From Streptococcus sp. DD13 (lineage in GTDB: Bacteria > Bacillota > Bacilli > Lactobacillales > Streptococcaceae), in the NCBI RefSeq assembly GCF_001578875.1, contig NZ_KQ969506.1, positions 1,058,777 through 1,103,579 of the forward strand: a stretch of 44,803 nucleotides of DNA, given 5' to 3'. Below are positions 36,008-44,803 of the stretch, piece after piece (within the stretch, counting starts at the first letter, position 1; each line of letters starts with the position of its first letter). The notes beneath the pieces were generated by a model. It was not told the DNA's origin. It did not search any database and saw only the letters and a list, made by a program, of their open reading frames with translations. A program made the translations under genes and the position numbers.

Positions 36008-36034
36008 GAGACTGTTCCCAAAGGAACGAGTCTC
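36008..36034 (-). terminator. Hairpin downstream of pyrG, probable terminator
   Basis: GAGACTcGTTCC-tttg-GGAACAGTCTC with one bulge, followed by only a weak T-rich run on minus. Confidence 0.6.
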
Positions 36035-36086
36035 CTCACATCTTCCTAAGCTCGTAGAGGCAACGTTCTACCAGCCATTCCTTGAT

Positions 36087-37798
<1,712 letters not shown>

Positions 37799-37809
37799 TG
37801 ACAAATTGA

Positions 37810-38397
37810 TTAGACTTCCAGATTATCCTCATCGTCAGAGTAGTCATCGTCTTCTTCGTTCAGTTCAACTTCTTCATCTCCTAGATCTTCGTCTGGGATA
37901 ATTTCATTGATTTCAGAATCATAAGATTCCACTTCCTCTTTTTCGTCATCCGGGTTTTCTTCATCATAGGACTGGTCATCTGCTGATGAATCGTAGTTGT
38001 CCTCATCTTCAGGATCATCATTCCCATAGTCGATTGCATCCTCATCCCCATCCATAAAGGCATTGACACGTTTTTTCTTCCGTTTCGGTGCATCTTCATC
38101 CGACTCTTCGAGGGTAATCACTTCTTCATCAATTTCATCAATGGCATACCATGAACGTAGACCCCATTTGTTGTCCCCAAGCGGAATAAAGCTTCCATCC
38201 ACATTGAGATCGGAATAGAAATTTGGCAAGGCGGCGCGAATTTCTTCGTTTTCCTTTTCGAGATAGTTTTGAATCTCGTTTACCAAATCATTGAAATACA
38301 TCTCATGATCGCGTCCACGCGCTTCCAAAATGGCACGCGCCACCTCAATCATGGACAATTCACTTTTTTCTTGACCAGCAAATTCTTTAAATTCCAA
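37810..38397 (-). CDS. rpoE: DNA-directed RNA polymerase subunit delta
   Basis: Gram-positive RNA polymerase accessory subunit that raises promoter specificity and enzyme recycling. 195 residues from a TTG start at 38397 (AGGAG seven bases upstream; [24 protein letters not shown] matches the usual N-terminus). The longer reading from 38457 has no ribosome-binding site. N-terminal HARE-HTH domain (1-90, NKWGLRSWY at its end), then a very acidic disordered tail of Asp/Glu runs with a KRKKKR island. Typical of streptococcal RpoE. Confidence 0.94.
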   Translation of the reverse strand: MEFKEFAGQEKSELSMIEVARAILEARGRDHEMYFNDLVNEIQNYLEKENEEIRAALPNFYSDLNVDGSFIPLGDNKWGLRSWYAIDEIDEEVITLEESDEDAPKRKKKRVNAFMDGDEDAIDYGNDDPEDEDNYDSSADDQSYDEENPDDEKEEVESYDSEINEIIPDEDLGDEEVELNEEDDDYSDDEDNLEV

Positions 38398-38538
38398 AGT
38401 CGTTCTCCTCTTTTTCTCATTCCCTCTTATTGTATGACAATTTTGGGAATTAGTCAAAAAATAGTTTGTTTCTAGCTCTAGGTGAGGGTTTTGCCTCCGG
38501 CACCCCCCTTCCTGCCAGGTATCGAAAAGAAGAAAAGC

Positions 38539-38568
38539 GAAGGAGTTGGGGTTTCTCCCAGCTCCTTC
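38539..38568 (-). terminator. Terminator after tig
   Basis: GAAGGAGcTGGGA-gaaa-CCCCAaCTCCTTC on minus, 20 bp beyond the tig stop, followed by T-rich sequence. Confidence 0.75.
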
Positions 38569-38587
38569 AACTCTTTACTATCTCGAT

Positions 38588-39871
38588 TTATTTTACAGAT
38601 GCAGATTCTGTAATCAACTCAACTGCTTTTTTCACAGTGATATCATGTTGCAACATGTCCTCTGAAAGAAGAGCACGTACTTGTTGAACTTCCATGTTAT
38701 AAGTAGTTGCAAGTTCTTCGATTTCTGCAGTGATTTCATCTGGAGTTGCTTCAAACCCTTCTGCAGCAGCAATCGCTTCTACAACAAGGTTTGTCCGAGT
38801 GCGTTTTTCAGCATCTTCCGCATATTGCTTGTGAAGATCTTCTTCGGTAGTTCCGGTAATTTGGTAGTACATTTCAGGAGAAATCCCTTGTTGTTGCATG
38901 TTTCCGAGGAACTCATTGATCGCACGGTGAACTTCTTCGTGTACCATTTCTTCTGGCAATTCTACGATTTCTGCATTATCTACAGCCAAGTCAATCGCTG
39001 CAGCTTCCACTGCTTCATCATAAGCCAATTCTTTACGTTCTTCCAGCTCTTTACGATATTTGGCCTTCAACTCATCGAGAGTTTCTACTTCTTCATCCAG
39101 GTCTTTTGCCAATTCATCATCTAGTGCAGGAACTTCTTTTGCCTTTACTTCATGAACGGTTGTCGCAAATACAGCCGCTTTTCCTGCAAGGTCTGTTGCT
39201 TGGTAATCTTCTGGGAAGGTTACGTTTACTTCTACTTGATCACCGGCTTTAGATCCGACCAATTGATCTTCGAAACCAGGGATAAATTGTCCTGAACCCA
39301 GTTCAAGAGAGAAGTTATCACCTTTACCACCGTCGAATTCAACTCCATCTACTGAACCGACGAAGTCAATCACCACTGTATCCCCGTTTTCAGCAGCACC
39401 ATCTTTGATGGTCAATTCTGCTAAATTGTTGCGCTCGCGATTGAGGCGTTCTTCTACTTCTTCATCGCTCACTTCTTTTGTTAGATCTACAGAAACGGTG
39501 AGGTTTTTATAGTCTCCCAATTTTACTTCTGGTTTTGTGACAACTGACGCTGTAATCACCCAATCTTGACCTTTTTCCAATGACTGAGCATCAAAAGAAG
39601 GTTGCGCCACAACTGCAATACCCGCTTCTTTTACAGCTGCTTCATAAGCTTCTGGAAGCAAGGCATTCAAGGCATCTTGATAGAGCGCTTCTTCTCCGAA
39701 ACGTTGGTCAAAGACAGAACGGGAAACTTTTCCTTTACGGAAACCTGGAAGGTTGATATCTTTTTTGACACGGTTAAAAACGCGCGTTAATTCTGGTTGG
39801 ATAGCATCTTGAGCAATGGTAAAGGTCAATACGCCATGATTTGTTTCTTTTGTTTCAAATGATACAGACAT
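38588..39871 (-). CDS. tig: Trigger factor
   Basis: Ribosome-associated chaperone and prolyl isomerase. 427 residues, standard length. The N-terminal ribosome-binding signature GFRKGKVSR is visible ([29 protein letters not shown]). The FKBP-like domain shows [22 protein letters not shown] and [11 protein letters not shown]; the helical C-terminal arms follow. AAGGAG precedes the ATG. Confidence 0.97.
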   Translation of the reverse strand: MSVSFETKETNHGVLTFTIAQDAIQPELTRVFNRVKKDINLPGFRKGKVSRSVFDQRFGEEALYQDALNALLPEAYEAAVKEAGIAVVAQPSFDAQSLEKGQDWVITASVVTKPEVKLGDYKNLTVSVDLTKEVSDEEVEERLNRERNNLAELTIKDGAAENGDTVVIDFVGSVDGVEFDGGKGDNFSLELGSGQFIPGFEDQLVGSKAGDQVEVNVTFPEDYQATDLAGKAAVFATTVHEVKAKEVPALDDELAKDLDEEVETLDELKAKYRKELEERKELAYDEAVEAAAIDLAVDNAEIVELPEEMVHEEVHRAINEFLGNMQQQGISPEMYYQITGTTEEDLHKQYAEDAEKRTRTNLVVEAIAAAEGFEATPDEITAEIEELATTYNMEVQQVRALLSEDMLQHDITVKKAVELITESASVK

Positions 39872-39908
39872 GTATGTCTCTCCTTAAAATAAATTAATTA
39901 TCCTATCA

Positions 39909-39917
39909 ATTTTACCA
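39909..39917 (-). promoter_or_regulatory. Extended -10 of tig
   Basis: TGGTAAAAT on minus, about 38 bp before the tig start. No good -35. Confidence 0.45.
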
Positions 39918-40203
39918 TAACAACCCAAAAAAGGAAAGTTTTTCCGCCTTTCTTTCAAAGTCTCTTACCAGATGGATATTCCGTTCGGCTCCGATTCCCT
40001 CTTGATTTCTCGATTTTTCATCTTTCATCCGGATAGGACCGCTTTTTCTCCGCCTGTCCATCCTCTTCTTGTCTACTTGTTCCGCCCAAAATGACTGGTT
40101 GTCGCTTTCAGACTGCTTCATATCTGAGCCCTACGTCACTGTAGGAGCGTCCTTCGTTACCCGATTTTCCAAAAAAAGCCAGCTCTCACTGACTTCCTCT
40201 TTT
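39918..40203. other. Gene-free stretch upstream of tig
   Basis: About 290 bp between the DUF436 gene stop and the tig promoter. A 69-codon minus-strand reading (39912-40121) runs into the tig promoter and lacks a ribosome-binding site, so it is not called. A short CTTTC/GGAAAG-type dyad lies near 39929-39956. Nothing else recognised. Confidence 0.4.
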
Positions 40204-40779
40204 TTATTGCTTGCGGATAGGATCCGGTTGGTAACTCGCTCTTTCTCCCCCGATGAGTTTGGGACGACTGGCCAGAGCTGTCACACGGGCGCCTCCTAGC
40301 ACTCGTAGACAGGGTCTAAGTGGGACTTGGACATGTTTGATGTGCATCCCGATAGCTGTCTCTCCAATATCGATGCCAGCTTGTGCCGTGATATATTCTA
40401 CTTCCACTGGATCTTTCATATAGCGAAAGGCTGCTAACTGTCCAGAACCGCCCGCATGCAAGGTCGGCAGAACATTGACGATTTCTAATTCCTTTTTTTC
40501 TGCCAACTCCCTTTCTACTACCAGGGCGCGATTTAAATGCTCACAGCCCTGGACAGCAAGGTAAATCCCTCGTTGCTCGAGCTGATCTAAAATTGTTTTG
40601 ACAATGACTTGCCCAATTTCTAAGCTAGAGTTTTTCCCGATCTGACCTCCAGCAACCTCGCTAGAGGACAAACCCAAAACCAAGACCTGGCCCGACCGAA
40701 GTTGAGATTTCTCAAGGACATCCAGTAGAATCGTCTGGGTCTCTTGTTTGATCTGTTCCATTCTCATTTTGTTTACCAT
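40204..40779 (-). CDS. TIGR01440/DUF436 family protein (YwlG-like)
   Basis: 191 residues, conserved in Firmicutes with no established function. Visible family features: [59 protein letters not shown] and [22 protein letters not shown]. The N-terminus is uncertain: ATG codons at 40779, 40767 and 40761 are all possible and none has a clear ribosome-binding site. The first overlaps the end of the ECF gene, implying coupling. Fourth gene of truA-pdxK-ECF-DUF436. Confidence 0.85.
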   Translation of the reverse strand: MVNKMRMEQIKQETQTILLDVLEKSQLRSGQVLVLGLSSSEVAGGQIGKNSSLEIGQVIVKTILDQLEQRGIYLAVQGCEHLNRALVVERELAEKKELEIVNVLPTLHAGGSGQLAAFRYMKDPVEVEYITAQAGIDIGETAIGMHIKHVQVPLRPCLRVLGGARVTALASRPKLIGGERASYQPDPIRKQ

Positions 40780-41240
40780 TTCTCAGGAAGAGTCCGGTGA
40801 AGGATATAACCAACTACCAGACCAACTAGATTCTGGGAGAGATTGGGAAGAACTTCTGTCAGTGCCGCGCGCCAACCATCTCCTAAGAGGAGGGCGGATA
40901 CGAGGGCATAGCCAGCTACCATGACAAGACTAGCCAGCGTCAGGCCGACAAGACGTGATTTCCCTTTAAATCCTGCCAAATATCCCTGCGTCCCGTGAAT
41001 CAAAAGACTAAAGAACATCCACTGAGGATACCCAGACAACAAATCAATCAGAAATCCAGCCAAGCCTCCCACAATGGCCGCATCTCGTTTCCCATAACGA
41101 AAGGCGGTGAAGAAAATTCCCACATCCAACAAGGTCAAGAGACCTGTCGGTGTCGGCAACTTGAGAAGGAAGCCTAGCACTGCTGATAAAGCCCCAAGGA
41201 TCGCTAAGCGGGCTACATCCTGTGTATTGTATTTAGTCAT
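40773..41240 (-). CDS. ECF transporter S component, probable pyridoxine uptake (PdxU2 type)
   Basis: 155 residues from [22 protein letters not shown]; the start is at 41240, inside the last bases of pdxK. About five to six hydrophobic helices with the short Ala/Gly-rich contact motifs of S components ([15 protein letters not shown]) and the [21 protein letters not shown] block. S components bind a vitamin and share an energising module coded elsewhere. Pairing with a PfkB-type pyridoxal/HMP kinase suggests pyridoxine; a thiamine-precursor substrate is the alternative. Confidence 0.8.
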   Translation of the reverse strand: MTKYNTQDVARLAILGALSAVLGFLLKLPTPTGLLTLLDVGIFFTAFRYGKRDAAIVGGLAGFLIDLLSGYPQWMFFSLLIHGTQGYLAGFKGKSRLVGLTLASLVMVAGYALVSALLLGDGWRAALTEVLPNLSQNLVGLVVGYILHRTLPEKW

Positions 41241-41991
41241 ATTGCACCACCCCATAAGAATCGGACTGCTGAATCGCATGATAGACGAAGTCCTTCGAGA
41301 GACGAACAGCATCTAAAGCTGTTTGACCAGCGACCAACTGACTAGAGATGCTAGAGGCAAAGGTACATCCTGCTCCTGTGTTATTCTTTTCCAAGACAGC
41401 TTCTTCAAAGACAGTGAAGTCTTTTCCATCATAAAAAACATCGATTGCCTTTTCTTTGTTCAGGCGATTGCCTCCCTTGACGACCACGTACGGCGCGCCT
41501 AAAGCATGAAGTTTTTGCGCAGCAGCCTTCATCTCCTCTACTGTCTGGATACTAGATTGGGTCAACAATTCCGCTTCCGGAAGGTTTGGCGTAACAATCG
41601 TGACATAAGGGAAGAACTTGATTAACTCATCCCGTAGGGCCGATACTTCCACATCATGACTTTCCTTGCAGACCAATACGGGATCTAATACCACTGGGAT
41701 CCCAGGATGCGCCTTCACAAAATCTAACGCATGCTCCGCCACCTCGACATTGGGTAAAAGTCCCAGTTTTATCCCTGCAAACGGCACATCCTTAAGGGAG
41801 TTGAGCTGCTGAGAAAAGACCGTGTCCTCAACAGGGATGACCTCAAATCCTTTTTCAGTCATCGCTGTCAAACAGGTCACTGCAACAAATCCATGTTGTT
41901 TATTTGTCGTATACGTCGCCAAATCAGCATGGAGTCCTCCACCACTGAAGATGTCATTTCCTGAAATCGCTAAGATCAACTCATTGCTCAT
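41233..41991 (-). CDS. pdxK: Pyridoxal kinase / hydroxymethylpyrimidine kinase family (PdxK/ThiD)
   Basis: Ribokinase-fold kinase that phosphorylates a pyridine or pyrimidine vitamin precursor. 252 residues. Visible: [21 protein letters not shown] at the N-terminus, [32 protein letters not shown], and the catalytic [16 protein letters not shown] precedes the ATG, which overlaps the truA stop by 11 bp. No thiE/thiM neighbours are seen, so pyridoxal kinase is preferred over ThiD; this is not settled by sequence alone. Confidence 0.88.
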   Translation of the reverse strand: MSNELILAISGNDIFSGGGLHADLATYTTNKQHGFVAVTCLTAMTEKGFEVIPVEDTVFSQQLNSLKDVPFAGIKLGLLPNVEVAEHALDFVKAHPGIPVVLDPVLVCKESHDVEVSALRDELIKFFPYVTIVTPNLPEAELLTQSSIQTVEEMKAAAQKLHALGAPYVVVKGGNRLNKEKAIDVFYDGKDFTVFEEAVLEKNNTGAGCTFASSISSQLVAGQTALDAVRLSKDFVYHAIQQSDSYGVVQYD

Positions 41992-42730
41992 ATCGTATCT
42001 CCTTTAAGTAAAGTCCATTTGGTGCCGCCGTAGGACCAGCCAGACTGCGATCCTTTTTCTCTAAGATCAGGTCTATTTGGCTCACTGGCATGCGACCATT
42101 TCCAATTTTCAATAGAGTCCCCACCATGTTGCGAATCTGCTTGTAGAGAAAGCCATTTCCTGTAAAGGTAAATGTCAGCAGATGCCTGTTTTCATCGACT
42201 GTCAAGACTGCTTCCCTGATGGTGCGTATCTTGTCCTCTACACTCGTTCCCGACGCAGTGAACCCTGTAAAGTCATGTTTTCCCACTAACTTTTTGATGG
42301 CTTCTTGCATACGGTCGATCTCCAAAGGATAGGGATAATGGGTGGCGTACCGCCGCATCATAGGATTTTTAGGACGTCCGTAATCTACCAAAAACTCATA
42401 GGTCTTATGGTGCTTGTGATAACGGGCGTGAAAATCTTCTGATACCTCTTCGACGCTGATAAAGTCAATATCTTCTGGAGTCTGTGTGTCGAGAGCAAAG
42501 CGAAGTTTTTCCTCATCTCTCGCCTGGGGCAAGTCAAAATGAATCACCTGTCCCAAAGCATGTACTCCACTATCTGTCCGACCCGCCCCATGGATGGAGA
42601 TAGGCCGTCCCTGATTGAGTCGAGTTAAGGTTTTTTCGATTTCTTCTTGCACGCTGCGGGCATGAGGTTGTCGTTGAAAACCAGAAAATCCAAACCCATC
42701 ATAAGAAATAATTGCTTTATATCGTGTCAT
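41981..42730 (-). CDS. truA: tRNA pseudouridine(38-40) synthase TruA
   Basis: Makes pseudouridine at positions 38-40 of the tRNA anticodon arm. 249 residues. N-terminal [28 protein letters not shown]; the catalytic Asp lies in [36 protein letters not shown] is the C-terminal core. There is no ribosome-binding site, and the predicted -10 ends only six bases before the ATG, so the mRNA may be leaderless. First gene of the four-gene operon. Confidence 0.96.
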   Translation of the reverse strand: MTRYKAIISYDGFGFSGFQRQPHARSVQEEIEKTLTRLNQGRPISIHGAGRTDSGVHALGQVIHFDLPQARDEEKLRFALDTQTPEDIDFISVEEVSEDFHARYHKHHKTYEFLVDYGRPKNPMMRRYATHYPYPLEIDRMQEAIKKLVGKHDFTGFTASGTSVEDKIRTIREAVLTVDENRHLLTFTFTGNGFLYKQIRNMVGTLLKIGNGRMPVSQIDLILEKKDRSLAGPTAAPNGLYLKEIRYEQ

Positions 42731-42736
42731 AGGAAT

Positions 42737-42765
42737 ATTTTAGCAAGAAAAAAATGAAGTCACAA
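42737..42765 (-). promoter_or_regulatory. Promoter of truA operon, leaderless configuration
   Basis: Minus strand TTGTGA (42760-42765), 17 bp, TAAAAT (42737-42742) with upstream TGC (extended -10), then ATTCCT and the ATG at 42730. Transcription should begin at or next to the A of the start codon. Confidence 0.7.
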
Positions 42766-42827
42766 GGACAGAAAAGGCTATCTGTACGGGTACAGTTCTT
42801 AGAGATAAATCCGCTCAAGAGATCTAT

Positions 42828-42856
42828 AAGACAATCTCTTCAAAATAAGGTATAAT
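42828..42856 (+). promoter_or_regulatory. Promoter of the PerR-like gene
   Basis: AAGACA (42828-42833), 17-bp spacer, TATAAT (42851-42856). AGGAGG follows at 42881-42886 and ATG at 42893. Confidence 0.65.
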
Positions 42857-42892
42857 AAAGAAAAATACATCTCCATAGAAAGGAGGCCGGCA

Positions 42893-43341
42893 ATGGGCCG
42901 TCTCCATCCTCTCCATCCCCACCAGGAATCGGATTTCCAAGAAATCGTGGATCACCTGAAGAAAAAAATATTCGAATGACGGAAACTCGAAGAGCAGTCA
43001 TCGCCTACATCATCACAAGCGATGAACACCCTAGTGCTGAAATGATCTATAAAAGCTTACTAGTTGATTATCCCACATTAAGTCTCGCCACTGTCTATAA
43101 CAACTTGCGTCTTCTAGTAGAAGAAGGGTTTGTCACAGAATTGAAACGGGTCAATGATCCTATCACTTACTTTGATTATATGGGGCATCACCATATCAAC
43201 TTGATCTGTGAATCCTGTGGAAAAATCGTGGATGTAGATATCCCTTACCCCTCCATTGCCTCTGAAATCACGGAAGAAACTGGTTTTCTCGTGACCAAAG
43301 AACAGTATACCGTCCTTGGACGATGCCCACAATGTCAATAA
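42893..43341 (+). CDS. perR: Fur-family regulator, PerR type, interrupted by a frameshift
   Basis: Metal-dependent peroxide-responsive repressor family. The likely start is ATG 42893 (AGGAGG upstream), giving MGRLHPLHPHQESDFQEIVD-HLKKK. At an A7 run (42962-42968) the frame breaks to IFE-stop, while IRMTETRRAVIAYII continues in another frame; eight A's would join them into a ~149-residue protein of normal size. Past the break: winged helix (LATVYNNLRLLVEEGFVTEL), MGHHHINLICESCGK with metal ligands and the first zinc CxxC, and CPQC at the end. Translation from the internal ATG at 42976 would lack the first helix of the DNA-binding domain. Single Fur proteins in streptococci are usually PerR. 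Confidence 0.82.
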
Positions 43342-43355
43342 AACACATCACACAA

Positions 43356-43530
43356 GAGAGGGGGACAGAAATCGGTCATTCCTTAGAATTCGATTTCGTC
43401 GTCTCCGCACCGTTGAGTAGGGCTGTAAAAGCGGATGAAATCAGCCTAGTAGAGACCACTCAACCACTGCGTCTTGCTCGACCTTCCAAAAACAATGGAG
43501 AGGCTAGGACTTTGGTCCCAACCTCTCTTT
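43356..43530 (+). repeat. Interspersed 3'-flanking repeat, copy C (~175 bp)
   Basis: Third copy, starting 15 bp after the perR stop. It begins GAGAGGGGGACAGAAATCGG and ends with the hairpin arm GGTCCCAACCTCTC. It has small deletions compared with copy A around 43405, but the internal CACTGCGTCTTGC block is intact. Confidence 0.85.
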
Positions 43531-43579
43531 TTTTATCATTCAGGATAAGGCATTGCCATTGCAAAAGGGTTCCCTAAGC

Positions 43580-43608
43580 AAAAAAGAGGAACTTCTCGTC
43601 CTCTTTTT
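43580..43608 (-). terminator. Terminator after the second internal-LPxTG gene
   Basis: AAGAGGA-cgagaagt-TCCTCTT followed by T's on minus, 17 bp beyond the stop. Confidence 0.8.
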
Positions 43609-43624
43609 AATCTATTTCCAACGC

Positions 43625-44803
43625 TTACAGTTCATCTACAGGAGCCACTGCAATAGGAGTGGTAAATGTTGTCGCCACTGTGCCATCCCAATTGATGACT
43701 CCTCCGCCTCCCTTATCCTGGTTCTCTATATTACTCAAATAGACGTTGTTAAAGCCTGCCCCATTGTACTGCGCTCTTATCCGATCGCGAATTTTATCTT
43801 GAATCGGTAGTAAGTAGTCGTAGATTTTGTTGGCTGGAATCTCCTTGTCGCCATGGTGGAAGACCAGGTCCTTTTGAACATCATAAGTCGGAATTGGAGT
43901 TCCCTCCACTCCTTCTACTTTGAAGAGGGTAACATCCTTATACTCAATCCGGCCATCTTTAACTGAGGTGGGCTCGATGACCTTGCCTTGGAAGGTCACA
44001 TAGAACGGGGTCTGCTCATTGGAGATTTCAGAGAGATAATTAACCGTTGTACCCGCCGGTACATAATGACCCGACATTGCCCTGGCATTAAAGTCAAAGG
44101 CAATCGTCATGTGAAGCGCTAAGCCACCATACTTCAGCTTTCTGTAGACATAGGTCACAGTAGTCGTACCTTCGACTACTTGGCCACTGGTCGCTGCTGA
44201 GTCAGCCTGCATTTCTTTGAAAACATAGCCATCAAAGGTCTTTTCTTCTGTCCTATAGTCTGTGCCTACAGCCACATCTGTCAAGAGTTTGACGCTCTCT
44301 AGAGTCGTCCCGTCTGTCGTCACATAGTTGACCACGACAGAACCCTTTTTAGCTTCTGGGGTTGGACTTGGAGCTGGTGTCTCTTCTGTCACTTCGATGA
44401 CCCCAACATAGTGATAACCTGCGATCTCTGCTGGTGTAAGGACCGTATCCTTGGTCAAATGGCTAGTGGCTTGCAGGGCTGTCCCTGAGTAAGCAGAAAC
44501 GGCTGTTGAGCCATAACCCAAGAGGCTTGAGCCGACTAGGACTAGCAAGAGGGTCTTGCCTGCTTTTCTCCCTTTTTTGCTAAGGATCAACCAGCTAGCT
44601 CCGGCAAAGAAGAGGACCCCAAGCAAGCTAAGACTGGTATTGAGCCATTCCGCTCCTGTCTCAGGAAGAGAACGAGCTGGTGTGCCTGACTGAGGTTTCT
44701 TTGGTTGGTTTGGTTGGTTCGGACTTGGTGTCTCCCCTGGTGTAGGTGGAGTCGCTTGGTCCTTGTCATAGACCAGCTTGTAGAGAGAGTTAGCTTTGAC
44801 GGT
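43625..44803 (-). CDS. Surface protein with internal LPETG sorting signal and MucBP domain, partial
   Basis: The gene runs off the right edge; the frame is open from 44803, so the first internal ATG (44626) is not the start. Visible 392 residues: an ectodomain end (TVKANSLYKLVYDKD); a Pro-rich linker; LPETG at 44654-44668; a hydrophobic helix ending near LILSKKGRKAGK; a second hydrophobic stretch ending STAVSA; YSGTAL; a MucBP-like domain (LTPAEIAGYHYVG... VTYVYRKL) with a Pro-rich insert; and a ~155-residue C-terminal domain. The layout is the same as at 11038-12435, and the shared blocks (AN..YKLVY.KD, AV.AYSGTAL, GYHYVGVI, ADSAA.SG.V) show common descent; the C-terminal domains have diverged strongly. 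Confidence 0.8.
   Translation of the reverse strand, partial: TVKANSLYKLVYDKDQATPPTPGETPSPNQPNQPKKPQSGTPARSLPETGAEWLNTSLSLLGVLFFAGASWLILSKKGRKAGKTLLLVLVGSSLLGYGSTAVSAYSGTALQATSHLTKDTVLTPAEIAGYHYVGVIEVTEETPAPSPTPEAKKGSVVVNYVTTDGTTLESVKLLTDVAVGTDYRTEEKTFDGYVFKEMQADSAATSGQVVEGTTTVTYVYRKLKYGGLALHMTIAFDFNARAMSGHYVPAGTTVNYLSEISNEQTPFYVTFQGKVIEPTSVKDGRIEYKDVTLFKVEGVEGTPIPTYDVQKDLVFHHGDKEIPANKIYDYLLPIQDKIRDRIRAQYNGAGFNNVYLSNIENQDKGGGGVINWDGTVATTFTTPIAVAPVDEL

Noticed and set aside
39912-40121. 69-codon minus-strand reading upstream of tig (MKQSESDNQ...)
   Set aside because: No ribosome-binding site, overlaps the tig promoter, and shows no recognised family pattern.

Overview
The window reads as a chromosomal segment of a viridans-group Streptococcus, probably of the sanguinis/parasanguinis type. 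This is inferred from strongly streptococcal protein sequences (trigger factor, RpoE delta, UvrA, MetE, PyrG, TruA), the gene order corA/uvrA/pepP and efp/asp23/nusB, a MET-box in front of metE, and a complete histidine-utilisation locus. No rRNA, tRNA, CRISPR array, prophage or intact insertion sequence was seen. No database search was possible.

Layout. 1-1907: end of a maltodextrin ABC transporter operon (malD, msmK). 2357-3751: efp-asp23-nusB on the minus strand. 3815-8816: pepP, an unknown membrane protein with a poly-G tract inside its promoter, and uvrA (frameshifted), all minus. 8998-10632: corA and a DUF1129 membrane protein. 11038-12435: a surface protein with its LPxTG sorting signal in the middle. 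12641-24191: the hut locus, with hutI divergent from hutU-ftcD-fchA-fhs-hutD-permease-hutH, then hutG behind its own terminator and promoter. 24416-27349: a 977-residue BTAD/AAA/TPR regulator. 27713-30911: metE-metF. 31148-32457: rpsF-ssb-rpsR followed by a tandem array of terminator-like hairpins. 32964-33414: a strongly promoted, highly folded transcript carrying two 13-codon ORFs. 33538-35879: fakA with an Asp23-family partner, then rpmB. 36087-39871: pyrG (frameshifted), rpoE and tig. 40204-42730: truA-pdxK-ECF-DUF436. 42893-43341: a PerR/Fur regulator (frameshifted). 43625-end: a second, partial surface protein with an internal LPxTG.

How the genes work together. The hut locus takes histidine to urocanate, imidazolonepropionate and formiminoglutamate. 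The last can then go two ways: directly to glutamate plus formamide (HutG), or through folate (FtcD, FchA, Fhs). The folate branch can end in formate with ATP synthesis. Adjacent metE-metF also uses folate one-carbon units.

Most unusual items: (1) the 33.0-33.4 kb transcription unit with two tandem, synonymously diverged 13-residue peptides ending GRYKNGD; (2) two paralogous surface proteins in which a complete sortase signal is followed by a second export-like signal and a MucBP domain, as if one polypeptide makes two exported products; (3) a G10 tract in the -35/-10 spacer of a membrane-protein promoter; (4) a 3-copy ~175-bp repeat that always sits just 3' of a gene in the same orientation; (5) a predicted leaderless truA mRNA. 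Three conserved genes (uvrA, pyrG, perR) each carry a one-base indel in an A/T run. Because all three share this character, sequence error should be excluded before any of them is called a real mutation.
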